Shown piece after piece: positions 13,716 to 26,330 of a DNA stretch of 64,000 nucleotides. The DNA lies in contig CM068592.1 in NCBI GenBank assembly GCA_035048485.1, positions 36,898,001 through 36,962,000 of the forward strand, written 5' to 3'. A model generated the notes under the pieces. It was given only the letters and a program-made list of their open reading frames with translations, was not told where the DNA came from and did no database searches. The translations under genes were made by a program, and so were the position numbers. The first letter of the stretch is position 1. The number at the start of each line of letters is the position of its first letter. Source of the DNA: Pteria penguin (lineage: Eukaryota > Mollusca > Bivalvia > Pterioida > Pteriidae).

Positions 13716-14689
13716 CCATAGATTTTTCATTTCTTATTTTGGAAACTGTTCAGATTGTTATTATAAATGCCAAAAAACCTCCCAATTTCACTGAAATGTT
13801 TGAGAGCAAGAATTCTTGTCATCCAACCGTCGAAACCACTTGAAATCCCTAGATGCTATTCCCATATTCCCCAGCTTCGTCATTGACCTTAAAAGCATTT
13901 ATTACGTGTGATATTTTCGTTACCTGACCCTGGACTAATGTGTAAATTCAGCTGATTGTTTTGGTACTGTTGAATAAGCAGGGAGTGTTATACACACATG
14001 GAACAACGCTCTTACTAGACTTGAATCTTAAGCTTGTTCTTGCTACCTTTTCCATTTTTTTCGTTGGGAAATATCTCACATATTATTGCAATGCTTTTTC
14101 ATAGATATGTTCATTTCATTTGTCAAATTATGACTGAATGTTTTGGTATTACACTCAAACTTGAAATCCTCAATCAAAATTCCATTTTATCCCCCAAAAT
14201 AACCTTGATATAATAAATATATTCCAAATAGGTACTGCAGTGACCGCAAAATTCTCACATTTATTCCGTGTCTGTTACAATACCTCCTTTTTCAGGAAAT
14301 CATTAAAAATTTTTTTACAAGTCTGGCTTTCAATAATTGAGTGATTGTCATCAATGTTAAATGTTTGAAGTGAAGATCACGCAAATATGCTGTGATATAT
14401 AGCACATGATATGTTTAATATAAAATTGCGTTGTCTAAGTATGTAAAAAGTTATTTTTGACTGATAACCCTGTACTAAGATTTCATTATCTCCTCTCATA
14501 CAGTCGGAAGCGACTGATTTCAGAAATATGCTATATTTACATATACTATTTGTATTGATCTGTAAAACTTAGAGGCATTGAAAGAGAAGAGAGAAGTTGT
14601 ATGACAGAAATCACCTAGGGCGTGCACATAACACATGATTAACACAGACAAGGATATTACAAAAACGTTTGATTGTATTATAGTTACGA
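13716..14689. other. Unique AT-rich DNA
   Basis: No gene, RNA or repeat recognised. Confidence 0.4.
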
Positions 14690-14815
14690 TACCGACTTAG
14701 GACGGTCAGTTAAAGTAAAAAACGTCACTCAGTTGGTGTGGATAATCGGTTTACAAGTGCCCATTTTCCAACTCACCGCAAAAGCAGCACAATTAAAGGA
14801 CCTTCGTTTATTATG
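14690..14815 (-). mobile_element. Block B fragment
   Basis: Contains 'gttacgataccgacttagg', 'acggtcagtta' and 'aactcaccgcaaaagcagca', matching the better copies at 49092-49520 and 58670-59090. Confidence 0.7.
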
Positions 14816-14902
14816 AACCATTACACCTATCTCGAGAATACCTGCTGTTACAAGTATATTTAGTCCACATTGCATGGTAGTCTGATGTTTGTACATTCAA
14901 CA

Positions 14903-14981
14903 ACGTCGTGAACTTTAATAACCCCATTACTACTTATTATTACGTCGTGAACTTTAATAACCCCATTACTACTTATTATTA
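14903..14981. repeat. 39-bp tandem duplication
   Basis: Two identical copies starting 'acgtcgtgaactttaataa' at 14903 and 14942. The lack of divergence implies a recent duplication. Confidence 0.95.
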
Positions 14982-15375
14982 CCATAAAAAGTGGGCTAGG
15001 TTGCATGCAATATAGCCTTAGATGTGGTCCATCGGCAGTGTGCGTCCACTTTTATTGTTCTATCGATTTAGAATTAGCTTATTATCGGAATATCAGAGAG
15101 AATATGAAAACTCTTCTCAAGTTAGTACGAGGAATGATTGGTTGGTAAAGAACATTGTTCAGCTAAATTATTTATTATATACTCTAGTTTCTATTATCAA
15201 CCGTTTGAATCATGTGGTTAACTCACGTAGTAGTGGTAATGCGTAAGATAAGTCAAGGTCACTAACTTTCTAAAGATCAACTAAATTTATCGATTACAAA
15301 TCTGTAATTAAATAATTGCTGACAAAAATATCACATGACATCACATTTGAAATCACTACGTAATCTTGACCTAAA
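14982..15375. other. Unique AT-rich DNA
   Basis: Nothing recognised. Confidence 0.35.
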
Positions 15376-15514
15376 ATCAATACATCGCCCACACCTGACA
15401 TCAGTAAATCACCCATACCTGACATCAATACATCACCACACCTAACATTAATACATCACCCACACCTAATATCAAAATATCGACCACACCTGACATCAAT
15501 ACATCAACTACACT
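15376..15514. repeat. 24-bp minisatellite, six degenerate copies
   Basis: Unit 'atcaatacatcacccacacc' plus 'tgac', with substitutions and one 1-base deletion. Confidence 0.85.
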
Positions 15515-16014
15515 TGACTTCTGTGCAGCGTGAAAACCCCTTGAATACTCATTGTATGCCGCTTTGTCGAAAACTGGAAGGTTACAAATTGATTTAAGAT
15601 AAGGAATGACACCTAACGACAAACAGGAGAGTGCCACATTGATAGATTATCAGTTAGTTTTGGAGTGTTTTTTTACTTTATTCCTTTATCCCAATTCTTA
15701 TTAATGATGTCATATTCGTATGATGTGCTCTGTCCACCAATGTACTAAAAGGGACTAGGATGAACATCTATGCACCCCATACGGCTGGGTCGCACATTGT
15801 AGTTATATATGTGACGTGGTGACCTTATTCTAAAGCGTGTACTATAAAATAATATAGAGTGTGCATAGGCTATCTCAAATACTTATTCTTATGTCATACA
15901 TTGATAATGCAAGAAAGAGATACAATATCATAAGCTGTTGAATAATAATAACTATTACGTCTAAGCAGTAGTCAATAAGGAAGATGCATTATACTAGACA
16001 AAATAAAGATATAG
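15515..16014. other. Unique AT-rich DNA
   Basis: Nothing recognised. Confidence 0.35.
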
Positions 16015-16456
16015 CCATCACGGACTCGCGGAAGAATCAGACGTGGAATTAGGTGACATGGAGGAGTAAGAATCCCATGCCGATCGATCACATCCGCCGT
16101 GATGATATACCATTATTTGAGCAAGTAGTTATATGAAGTGGTAACTTTAGTCTCAATCGTGAAAAAGTTGTGATGAGTAAATATGTGTGATACTGCATTA
16201 TCACAATAAAACGGTTTCACAAACAAAGATTACAACTAAGAAGTCAATACGTCGGACAATAAGTTCTGATAAGTGCAAGGAAAATTGTCATAGCTATCGT
16301 AAAATTTGCAGGATGTAGATTTCATATATGATGGCTCGTATTCTTGTGATATCAATTAATCAACATAAGAACTGGATTTTCTTAAATTATTTATGAACAA
16401 TATATCATTAATATATTTAAGTACGTTTTATGTTGACACAGAAGATTTTGCACAAA

Positions 16457-16880
16457 TTCAGCTTTGAATGAATAAAGGAACAAATCGGCCAGCAAATTGC
16501 GCAGTTAGTGCCTATAAGATACCGATTGTTTGTTGTAACTGGTCATCGAATACAGAGTCCATTTTAACCCAGCTTGTTTTTGTTGTCATCTTCAGAGGAC
16601 ATCTGCGTAAACCTTTCTTAGAGGAGAAGCCGTTATCATGGATGCTTAATTGTCTATCGTTTACTTTATCATGAAGGATAATGCTGTAAAGATTAGAAAG
16701 GTTTAAACTTAATATACATATGTATTTTACAGATGACAAATTCTGAGACTTTAAATTTTCTAAAAGGTCTTTTGAGTTTTTCAATATCCAAAACTGATTG
16801 ACACCACCTCTAGAGTAGATGATGTCCGAGTTCTTCTGAAGGTTCTCCAGACAGTATTTTGGTGAAGAGGCCTGATTGGT
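16457..16880 (-). pseudogene. Reverse transcriptase relic (B/C retroelement family)
   Basis: On the minus strand a frame (16512-16784) starts KNSKDLLENLKS and continues NLSNLYSIILHDKV. These resemble the pre-palm helix and the first catalytic motif (of the type LYTxIPHDKL) of the RT at 31793-32452. Just below it, 16466-16510 gives a decayed counterpart of the 'TNCA...LLADLFLY' motif, so the palm continues in a shifted frame. Frame changes, lost glycine and proline residues and loss of everything C-terminal mark it as dead. The stretch 16020-16090 on the same strand ('acatggaggagtaagaatcc') also resembles sequence near other relics of the family (53340) and may be its 3' flank. Confidence 0.7.
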
Positions 16881-16958
16881 GGAGCAGTTACTGGAAATTG
16901 CAATATACCTCTGTATGGATTCTTATGAAGAGAATGACGTCATCAATCACCAAGAATT

Positions 16959-17195
16959 GTCGGGTTGACAAGTAATTGAAATGAGTTTGTTTGCATGACG
17001 GCATGAAAAGTTTTATGACAAGATATATTGTCAGGTTGACAAGTAATTGGAATGAGTTTGATTACATGACTGCATGAGGAGTTTTATGACCAGATATATT
17101 GTCGGGTTGACAATTATTGGAATGAGTTTGATTGCATGGCGGCATGAGAAGTTTTATGACCAAATATATTGTCGAGTTGACAAGTGGATTGCATG
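16959..17195. repeat. 71-bp minisatellite, three and a half copies
   Basis: Copies begin 'gtcgggttgaca' at 16959, 17030, 17101 and 17171 and contain 'gcatgacggcatga' and 'gttttatgac'. Confidence 0.92.
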
Positions 17196-17214
17196 ACGGT
17201 ATAGGCAGATCATA

Positions 17215-17800
17215 ACACCTCCTTGGCTCTGATCACATCATTGTTTTATTATCGATACATCCCCTTCACTCTGATTACATCATTATTGATTATCGATATT
17301 TCCCCTTGGCTCTGATCACATCATTATTGATTATCGATATTTCCCCTTGGGTCTGATCACATCATTGTTTGATTATCGATATTTCCCCTTGGCTCTGATC
17401 ACATCATTATTGATTATCGATGTTTTCCTTGGCTCTGATCACATCATCGTTTCATTATCGATGTTTCCCCTTGGTTCTGATCACATCGTCGTTTCATTAT
17501 CGATGTTTCCCCTTGGTTCTGATCACATCATCGTTTCATTATCAATTTTTTCCTTGGCTCTGATCGCATCATCCTTAGATAATCGATATTTCCCCTTGGC
17601 TCTGATTGCGTCATCGTTTGATTATCGTTATTTCCCTTTGGTTCTGATGGAATCATCGTGTGACTATTGATATTTCCCCTTGGCTCAGATGGCATCATCG
17701 TTTGATTATCGATTTTTCCAATTCGCTCTGATCACATTATCAGTTTATTATCGATATTTCCCCTTGGCTCTGATTACATCATCATTTGATTATCGATTTT
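17215..17800. repeat. 41-bp minisatellite, about 14 copies
   Basis: Unit 'ttatcgatatttccccttgg' followed by 'ctctgatcacatcatcgttt', 41-42 bp. The 107-codon open frame over it follows from the repeat. Confidence 0.93.
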
Positions 17801-17844
17801 TCAATACCATTTCTGACTGCCGTCAATTTCTCCTACCTGAGTTT

Positions 17845-18041
17845 GGTTCCTAAACAAAGAGATACCCTTGACAAATCCACTTACATTCATTGCATTAATT
17901 AAAGATTAAAATACATCTGTTTATGCTTTATGCATATTTATTCATTTAACATGAACAATAGTGAAACAAATGATTCACATATTTATCGCCTCGTGACAGT
18001 TTTATATCCAAAGCATTTAACTGCATACTTTTAATTTTATA

Positions 18042-18072
<31 letters not shown>

Positions 18073-18475
18073 GATGAAAGGTACTGAGAATTGGTGTGGT
18101 GTGTCACTTCAGTCAGCTAAACGAATCTGGATTGACATCATTAGAACACCATCACGACATAGAAGATGTATAAACTGATCTAAAAGATGAATTACCCATA
18201 TATTTACGATATGTCAATAAAGTGAAGAACCAGAATAGTTTTGTACAGAATAACGTTTATTTCTACTATGGTGTAAACGGCAAGGAATTTACGGAATGAG
18301 ATATAAAAAGGGTAAATTATCAACACCTAGTACTAAACAGTTCGAATCCATAACCTGAATATGTGCGGATCCACGAATAATCACGAATATATCAAACAGT
18401 AACTGACATAAGGCAAAGTATCCGCCAACACACTGAAATTACAGTTTAGGTTTGTTTGTTTGTTTGTTTTTGTAT
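17845..18475 (+). repeat. Uninterrupted arm of a local inverted duplication
   Basis: This segment reappears in reverse, in three pieces, at 20445-20692 (matching about 18230-18475), 22090-22300 (matching about 18060-18240) and 23064-23242 (matching about 17845-18045). Order is preserved, so it is one inverted copy opened by insertions. Includes a (TC)n tract at 18047-18072 that corresponds to the (GA)n tract of the other arm. Confidence 0.9.
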
Positions 18476-18599
18476 TGTATTGTTCTATTTTACCTACCAG
18501 AGCCCCAGCTTGAAACATATGTGCACAACTTCAAGGCAGACCTGTCATATTCCATCGTGAGGTTATCCACTTCTCTCTTAGTTAAGGAGGAGAAGTGCA

Positions 18600-18830
18600 G
18601 ACAAGATTTTTTTTATTTTCCCCCTACCCCATGGGGCGAGCCCCCAGTTTAACCCCATGTACACAACTTCAAGTCAGACCCTTTCAGATGCCACCACCAT
18701 AACATTTATTCTTGTCGTGATTAAGAAGAAGCACGATTTTGAAGACGGACAGACATACGGACAATCGACAGACAGACGGACGACAGCGGTATAGCAAAAT
18801 ACGCCCACATTTTAAGCGGGCTTATTAGAA
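18600..18830. repeat. Dispersed repeat fragment, uncertain family
   Basis: Contains 'ccccatggggcgagcc', then 'acggacagacatacggacaa' and 'gcggtatagcaaaatacgcc' ending in 'ttttaagcgggct'. The style is that of abundant molluscan dispersed repeats, recalled from general familiarity. No second copy was seen in this window. Confidence 0.4.
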
Positions 18831-19344
18831 TGTAACACATTGATTTGAATTATCACTACCTACACACATCAATTCATCTTTTTCGATTGATTGTTACAAT
18901 TATAATAATGATAATAAAGTAAAAACCTCTAGTTTTGACAAATTAACTTCATATTGCAGTACAAGGTATCACACTGCATAATTCAAAACATTTAATACTG
19001 GATACACAAATTAATATTACTAAAGAAATACTGAGTGTACGAAGCCCGAAATTCTAAGTTTGTTTCTATTTTAAGATTCTGTGCTGTTGTTTGGAGTCAC
19101 AATTTTGTATGTCATAGACCGGCAGATGGTAGAAATGCAATCTTTCTTACATTCATTACCACTGCTTGTCCATTTGTCACGGTAGACCCCTTAATAGATG
19201 AATTATAGACGATATAGTATAAAAATTCTACATAATACTGAAATGAAAGTAAATATATCTAATTTGACAGCTGCAAAAAAACCCCCCAAAAAACCCCAAA
19301 ACAAAAACAAAAAAACTCCCCAAAAACAAAAACAAAAACAAACA

Positions 19345-19349
<5 letters not shown>
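18831..19349. other. Unique DNA ending in an A/C-rich low-complexity tract
   Basis: Holds nothing recognisable apart from the A/C-rich run at 19275-19349 leading into (CA)n. Confidence 0.4.

Positions 19350-19393
<44 letters not shown>
19350..19393. repeat. (CA)n microsatellite
   Basis: 22 dinucleotides, embedded in a longer A/C-only stretch. Confidence 0.97.
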
Positions 19394-19398
<5 letters not shown>

Positions 19399-19649
19399 AA
19401 ACAAAAAACCGCTAGACTTCTCTTAGGTTCTTTAGAATTCTCTTAATGATTGAACCTCTCTACCCTTCCACAGATTTTTATGTATGTTACTTAGAATTGA
19501 CAACTTATGTATGTCACTAAAAATTAAATTGTCCGAACAGTGGTAGATTATAGTATATCAATGTTAATTATACTGATTTGTCAGTTGGTTCGTTTTTGCT
19601 AGAGCCTGCACTAACATTCTGTACATAAATAAATAAATAAATAAATAGT

Positions 19650-19650
19650 A

Positions 19651-19737
<87 letters not shown>

Positions 19738-19753
19738 ATATATATATATATAT
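19650..19753. repeat. (TATC)n then (TA)n microsatellite
   Basis: About 21 TATC units, followed by (TA)8. A short (AAAT)n precedes it. Confidence 0.97.
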
Positions 19754-19989
19754 GAAGAAAAAATTACAAACTTACTTTTATACTTTTGACTCGGTATTTC
19801 AGTTACCATAAACTAAAAAAGGCATTTGAAATACTTACAGAACTTAATGATGCAGATCTATTATCTGAATTCGCTAACTTTGCTTCTCAACTATATGTGT
19901 CCAGCGTAATTGTTCATCCAAATTTTTCGATGATATAATAAGGACGTCAAAGGTTGCGATAAATTGATCTTATCGGATTAACGCCTTCA

Positions 19990-20260
19990 ACATCGAAAGT
20001 ATGGTTCAGTGAAACCTTATACATCCTTAGGCAGACGTTTCCTTATGCGTTACACTCTGACTAACATGAAGTTTGGGACTATATAACGATCCTTTTCTAA
20101 ATCTTTTCAGAGAAATCCTGAATCTTCTCATCTTTGACCTAGTCGGGGCCTTTCAGGATCAGAGGCCTTAGCTCTCTTTCAGACGACAGAGCACAGTTTG
20201 CTTATGTTGTTGTCACTCAGTGATTATGATATCTATGTTGTATTCCGTAATATTATATCA
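19990..20260 (+). mobile_element. Retroelement fragment: RT C-terminus plus start of block B
   Basis: Contains 'aggcagacgtttccttatgc' and 'ttacactctgactaaca', the equivalent of the RT C-terminus before 'cttagctc' at about 20170. 'agacgacagagcacagttt' then matches block B at 49115 and 23850. Highly decayed. Confidence 0.6.
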
Positions 20261-21680
20261 AAATATATGGTTAAGTAAATGGAGGTCGAACTGTTGCATT
20301 ATCTAGCTAGTATAAAACTGCTTCCCAATAGCAGCCTTATACTTGATCAATCACGTGTATTCAGCTTAGTGCATGCAATTGTTTTGAAAATTTATATGCT
20401 TGATATTGTTGATATTGTGCTTTTATGCAAACCCCCCTAAAAAAATAATCCCCCCCCAAAACAAACAAAAAACCCAAGTTGTAATTTCAGTGTGTTGGCA
20501 GATACTTTGCCTTGTGTCAGTTATTGTTTGGTATATTCGTGATTATTCGTGGATCACCACATTTTCAGGTTATGGATCCGGACTGTTTAGTACTAGGTGT
20601 TGATAATTTACCCGTTTTATATCTCAGTCCGTAAATTCCTTGCCGTTTACACCATAGTAGAAATAAACGTTATTCTGTACAAAACTTTCCGGTGTTATAT
20701 AGTAGTTTTCCCCCGGAAAAATGGCTATATACATGTAGTAGTTTTCCCCCCGGGGAAATTTGACTATATAGCCCCCCCCCTCTTATTGCCATTTTTCCTC
20801 CGGGGAAAACCCCTAATGTAAAATTCCGCATTTTCTTTTCACGCATACATGTAAGGAAGTCCAGTTTGTTACCTTGTTAACAATAAATAGATTTCTATTT
20901 AAAATAGGGATATCTCAACTTTTGATACGGAGATATATCCAATTAATTTAGAGATATTTCATTTTCTTAAGTAGAAATGCCTTCAATTTGAATCTCTTTT
21001 CCATAAACAAATGCATATATTTAGAACAGAGATTTATCTACTAGAATTTCTTTCGAGATATCTTTATTTAATCCGAGAAATCTCTATATATACAAATGGA
21101 AAAAAGAAAAACAAGTTCGTTTTTATATCCCCGGAATGAAATTCGGGGGCATCTAGTTTTTTACTTGTGTGTGACTCTTACCCTGTGGCAAAAACCTTGA
21201 CTATATCGTTTGTATCAAGAGGTACAAGGCTTTAAAACTCCACATATAGTTTTCTTGTGATGAGACCTTTTATTTGGGACCATGATTTTTTAACTAGTGA
21301 CTTTCACTTTGGTGCTCTACGTTTTCAAAAACTTAAACATTGGCTGTATCTTTTGTACCAAAAGGAGAAAGGGTTTTGAACTTCATATATAGATTACTTG
21401 TGATAAGATCTTTTATTTGGGAACCTAATGACCTTGACCTTATAGTGTGACCTACTTTTCAAAAAATTTTACCTTGACTATATCTCCTACACAAAAGGGT
21501 GTTAAGCTTTGAAACTTAGCGTATAGATATTTTAAGATGAAACCTTTCATACTTTGCGTAAGGGACAAGGAAATCACATTCTTGCATTCATGATTTACAA
21601 CATCTGCGACTAGACAAGCCTTGTCGTAGATTGCAAATCGTGGACACCTGGGTAGAACTCCCTTCTGTTATTTTCATGTT

Positions 21681-21840
<160 letters not shown>

Positions 21841-22358
21841 ACACAGTATATATATATATAGAAACCCATTAACCATAACACTATCGGTTTTATCCACAGG
21901 CTTTTACTATAGTACATTTGTATTTCAAATGTTATCTGACTGATACAGAGCGAACGTGTATAATTTCCAAACAGTTACGTAAGGGGGAAAAACTACTTTG
22001 GGAGAAAGACTACTATATAGAAGTTTTTCAGCCATGGGGAAAAACTACTATATAGCCATTTTCCGGGGGGGGGGGGCTACTATATAACACTGGTTCTTCA
22101 GTTCAAAGACATATGGTAAATATATGGGTAATTCATCTTTGATATAAGTCTATACATCTTCTATGTCGTGATAGTGTTCTAATGATGTTAATCAAGATCT
22201 AGATTCGTTAAGCTATCTGAAGTGACACACCACACCACGTCTCATTACCTTTCATCGATTTAACTCTTATCCGAAATACACAAACAATCTGTAAACAAGT
22301 AAGGTATTTACTCCTAACACATCAAATGATTAAATAATTCAAAAACAATAATGGAATC

Positions 22359-22362
<4 letters not shown>

Positions 22363-22420
<58 letters not shown>

Positions 22421-22455
22421 GAGAGAAAGAAAGAGAGAGATCGAAAGAGAGAGAG
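22363..22455. repeat. (GA)n microsatellite
   Basis: Imperfect GA run, counterpart of the (TC)n tract at 18047-18072 in the other arm and more than three times longer. Confidence 0.95.
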
Positions 22456-22484
22456 GGATCATATAAAGTTAAAAGTATGTTTTA

Positions 22485-23063
22485 CATGTACGGAATCCCA
22501 TTTAGGACCTATCAAAAATATATTTGAATTTGATATAACGAATTCTTGAATTTGTTAAAACGGATTAAATTCGTTTTAATAAATTTGAGGAATTTGTTAT
22601 AACGAATTTAATCTGTTATAACAAATATGAGGAATCGTTATAACAAATTAAATCTTTTATAACAAATTTGAGGAATCGTTATAACAGATTTTGAAAATCG
22701 TTTTAACAAATTAAATTCGAAATAATTGTTAAAATGAATTTATCCGTTAAAACGAATTCAAGAATTCGTTAAAACGAATTTAATTTGTTTTAACAAATTC
22801 AAGAATTCGTTATATCAAATTCAACGAATTCAACAAATTTGTTATAACAGATTTAATTCGTTATAACGAATTCCTCAACTTTGTTATAACAGATTTAATA
22901 TGCTATAACGAATTCCTCAAATTTGTTTAAACGAATTTAATCCGTTTTAACAAATTCAAGAATTCGTTAAATCGAATTTAATCCGTTTTAGCAAATTCAA
23001 GAATTTGTTATATCAAATTCAAAAATATTTTTGATAGGTCCTAAATGGGCTTCTGTATACATG
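22485..23063. mobile_element. Fully palindromic MITE-like element, 579 bp
   Basis: Outer ends are 'catgtacggaatcccattta' on the left and, in reverse, 'catgtatacagaagccc' on the right. Both continue with 'ttaggacctatcaaaaatat' and 'tttgaatttgatataac'. The interior consists of variants of two short modules (AACGAATT and TTTAATCCGTT) in both orientations, so most of the element can pair with itself. The other arm of the local duplication (near 18025, between 'aaaagtatg' and 'cagttaaa' in reverse) lacks it, which defines the empty site. No open frame of note. Confidence 0.82.
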
Positions 23064-23242
23064 CAGTTAAATGTTTTGGATATAAAACTCTCACAAGCCA
23101 ATAAATATGGGAATCAATCGTTCCATTATTTTATGTGTTAAATGAATAACTATGCAGAAAACATAAACAGATGTATTTTAAGCTTATAATAAATGTCATG
23201 AATGTAGGTGGGTTTGTGAAGGGTATCTCTTTGTTCAGGAAT

Positions 23243-23527
23243 CAACTGTTTAAATGTGTTTATTTTGTGCTCTTAGGTGAAATAAAATACTGGATCAAGG
23301 GGTATCTTCTGAATTCTAAGATCCACCACCAGTTATATCACATCATTAGAGACATACGATTACGTAATTATAACGTTCAGCAAAAGAAATTGCAGCAGCA
23401 TTTAATACACAGTTGACTGTTTGGATCGTAACAGTTAAGGTTTGGCCTATTGTTTCCATCATGAAATTTAATAACCAATAACGTTAAGCGTCATCATAAA
23501 TAAATTGGTCCAAGTATCCGTCCGAGG
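23243..23527. other. Unique DNA
   Basis: No gene recognised. Confidence 0.35.
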
Positions 23528-24308
23528 CAGTGGCGAATTCAGGATTTCCGAAATGGGGGGGACATGTGTATTCGCCAAACGACTCAGCCATTTTGGTGCC
23601 AAATCTTAATATTTACCTAAAGAGGTTATCGCTAAGACCATAGTTCTTGTATTGGATCCCTCTACAACCCAATGCAGACTTTTGCTTGAGCGTTGTACTC
23701 TGACTAACAGGGCGGTAGGTACTCTATGACGGGACTTGTCCAAACTTTTTCAGAGCAGACAAGGTCCTGATCCTCGTCCCCTCTGACTGTTAGTCAGGAC
23801 TCCTATTGATCAAGGATCTGCGCTCGGCTTACAGACGGGCAGAGCACGGTTTACTAATGTTGATATCGCCTTACATATTTTTGATAGCAACATATTATTC
23901 TATAAACTTTTCGTGTATAATAAAAATTTCATGACCTCTTTTCTTGAGAAACCTGTTGATGTTTGTTCTCTATATGGAGGATTTTTTTTATAAATTTTCA
24001 AATGTGTGTCCTTAGATCATGCTGCTTTTACGGTGAGTGGGAAGGTGGGCGCCCGTAAAGCGGTTAACCACAACCACTGAATAACGTTTGTCTCTTCAAT
24101 TGACCGTCCAAAGTCGGCATCGTAACCGCAGCACGATCGAATATTTTTGTAATGTCGTTTTTCCATGTATATTCTACTATTATCATGTTTTATGTGCATG
24201 TCCTTGGCGACTTTTGTCATACAGCTTTGTCAGATGTCTTATAAACTTGTGGCAAAAAGGGGGAGGGCGGAACCCCGGAACCCCCCCCCCTTTCTAAATC
24301 CGCCACTG
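23528..24308. mobile_element. CAGTGGCG-type MITE split by a retroelement fragment
   Basis: Left end 'cagtggcgaattcaggattt' and right end 'taaatccgccactg' are the termini of the intact 167-bp copy at 44581-44747. The left half also shares 'actcagccattttggtgcc'. The extra material in the middle is a B-family retroelement fragment. Confidence 0.78.
23640..24243 (+). mobile_element. Retroelement fragment: RT C-terminus plus block B
   Basis: Starts with 'cctctacaacccaatgcaga' and 'cttttgcttgagcgttg', which translate like the C-terminal end of the RT at 29850-30840 (CRLLLERCTLT). Block B follows: 'cagacgggcagagcacggtt', 'gtaaagcggttaaccac', 'gaccgtccaaagtcgg' and 'catacagctttgtcagatg'. It lies wholly inside the MITE and is therefore the younger insertion. 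Confidence 0.72.
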
Positions 24309-24477
24309 CGACGAAATTCATTATAACTGGTAGAACCATACGTCAGCCATAAATTATCGTAACTTGGCCTGACTTATCATTTTATAGTCGATTATATCAA
24401 ATTGCTTGCCGTTTGAATATCTTAAAATTCACACCGAAGAAGGTTACTAAGAGGACGCACTATCTTGGTGATAAATT

Positions 24478-24746
24478 ATATTGATTGATTGGTTGTTTTA
24501 CGTCACTCCACGGTTATTTTACGTATATGGTGACGGCATCTGCGTGATGCATTGCATACAAACTTAGACCTTTGCAACGGACCCACCAGAAGCAGTGAGG
24601 GACCTTTTCACGCCTATCGTGACCGGGACCTCGGTTTTTACTGTCTGATCCGAAAGACAGAACACCGGTGTGCCCAGGGTGGGAGTCGAACCAGGGACCT
24701 CTAGATTACGAGCCGAGCACCTAATCGACTAGGTCACAACGGCTGT
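24478..24746 (-). mobile_element. V-SINE-like tRNA-derived SINE
   Basis: On the minus strand the head has an A-box-like 'tgacctagtcgattagg' and a B-box 'ggttcgactccca'. The central domain follows ('ctgtctttcggatcagacag', 'aaaccgaggtccc', 'gttgcaaaggtct'). The tail is 'gatgccgtcaccatatacg', then 'ggagtgacgtaaaac' and a (CAAT)n end. Layout and central domain resemble the V-SINE-type elements described from molluscs (RUDI is the name I recall), but that assignment is from memory. Confidence 0.8.
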
Positions 24747-24759
24747 GATAAATTTTAAG

Positions 24760-25677
24760 AATAGTGGAAGAAGGCTGCTGATGAAATCTAGGTATATGTA
24801 GATATAAAATAGTTAACATATTGTATTACAGTATCCAATCACACGTTATTACAACGTGTTCACAGCTCTCATCAGCATTGTTGATAACTGAAGTCAATGT
24901 GTATGAAAGTCCCACAAGCTGCGAAAACCGAAGTAGTAAATAACAAATGTATTGTAAAATGTAAAGGATTACACAAACAATTAGGAGATAGGAAATAGGG
25001 AAAAAATGATTATGTAAATCAAATCCATTACGACCAGTTTCATTGTTATTTTTATTTAATGATACAGTATCTCTAGCTGTTTACCCTTTCAATAACCACA
25101 TAAGAACTTCAAAGAATATATCAAGGACTTACATTTTTCAGTTTTCCGTCAGACCACGTAAACTCCTAATGAATCTATAGTATATCCTTGATCTGTATCT
25201 GAGGTAGTGTTGTTTTACAACTCTGATGCATCAGTGCAATCGACCGAAACACTGTCATCTCTCTTTTATTAAGATGGCGATTTTAAAACCGTGCCATATT
25301 ATAATCAATAATGCAGTTGATCTACCAGCTTATTATAACGTAAATATAATATTTTTTTATAAACAGTATTGTATATGACACACATTACCAGTAATAAAAT
25401 ATTCAATGTTCTTTTCACCGTTATATTGTGACAAATGCAATAGAAATATGCGTTCCATACAGTATTCCAATGACGAATTATACATTTTTTAGAATACATC
25501 CATTTTATAATGACGAATGTCTGATTTTGATAGGGATATTGAAAATTACTACAGAATCAAAGTTTATTAGAATTGACCGAGTTTGCACAATTATTATGCG
25601 CGACATACGGTAATATGATTTATGGATTATATGTAACTTTTTTTCGGGGGGGGGGGGGTTCTGAACATTTTTTTTTT
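24760..25677. other. Unique AT-rich DNA
   Basis: No gene recognised. A run of 13 G occurs near 25646. Confidence 0.4.
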
Positions 25678-25990
25678 ACACTTTTAATTTTGTGCACCAG
25701 ATGATGCTTATTTCGATAACTTATGTCTCTTCAGTAATGCTCGTGGCCGAATGATTGGGATTTTCATAATATATTAATATTTGAAGTGAAGTATTGAAGC
25801 CAAACTAACCGAAAAGTGAACCAAAGAATCTAAATGGACAGAGCTATGCATGAAGGAGATACTCCTTAGTTTAAGAGTGATTTACTTAATTTGATAACTG
25901 AAAATTTGGAATATATATTCCATATCAGTACAAAAGCACTGAAAACTACACTTATGATGCCTTCTTGAACTATCAGTCCACCAGCAGTGA
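25678..25990 (-). mobile_element. Block C copy, long form
   Basis: In reverse orientation: 'gtgcaccagatgatgcttat', 'atgtctcttcagtaatgc', 'tcgtggccgaatgattgg', then the extended 5' part 'aaggagatactccttag' shared with 13361-13715. Confidence 0.75.
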
Positions 25991-26013
25991 CACTGGCCTA
26001 GTGGTTATAATAA

Positions 26014-26177
26014 ATATATAGAACATATATACCTTTTAATTTTGTGTACCAGATGCGCATTTCGACAACTTATGTCTCTTCAGTGATGCTCGTGGCCGAA
26101 TGATTGGAATTCTATATATATAAATAAATATAAATATAAATAAATATATAAATATTTGAAGAGCAGTGTTGAAGCCT
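26014..26177 (-). mobile_element. Block C copy, short form
   Basis: Constant end 'aatatatagaacatatata', then 'gatgcgcatttcgacaac'. Truncated at 'gagcagtgttgaagcc'. Confidence 0.75.
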
Positions 26178-26330
26178 CAATGAATATAACATATCTTTTG
26201 TAACCTCTTTTTTGTTGCAGCCCCCTTTTTTGCCTCAATTATTATAACATATCTTTTGTAGCATCTTTTTTGTTGATGCCCCATGTTTTTGCCTCCATTG
26301 ATATAACATATCATTTGTATATTCCTTTAG
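26170..26330. repeat. 58-59-bp tandem repeat, three copies
   Basis: 'ataacatatcttttgta' recurs at 26186, 26244 and 26303, with 'ttttttgttg' and 'tttttgcctc' between. Confidence 0.85.

Noticed and set aside
17347..17670. 107-codon hydrophobic protein
   Set aside because: Lies entirely in the 41-42-bp minisatellite; residues change with unit slippage.
19203..19391. Cys-Val-rich membrane protein
   Set aside because: Translation of (CA)n and A/C-rich low-complexity DNA.
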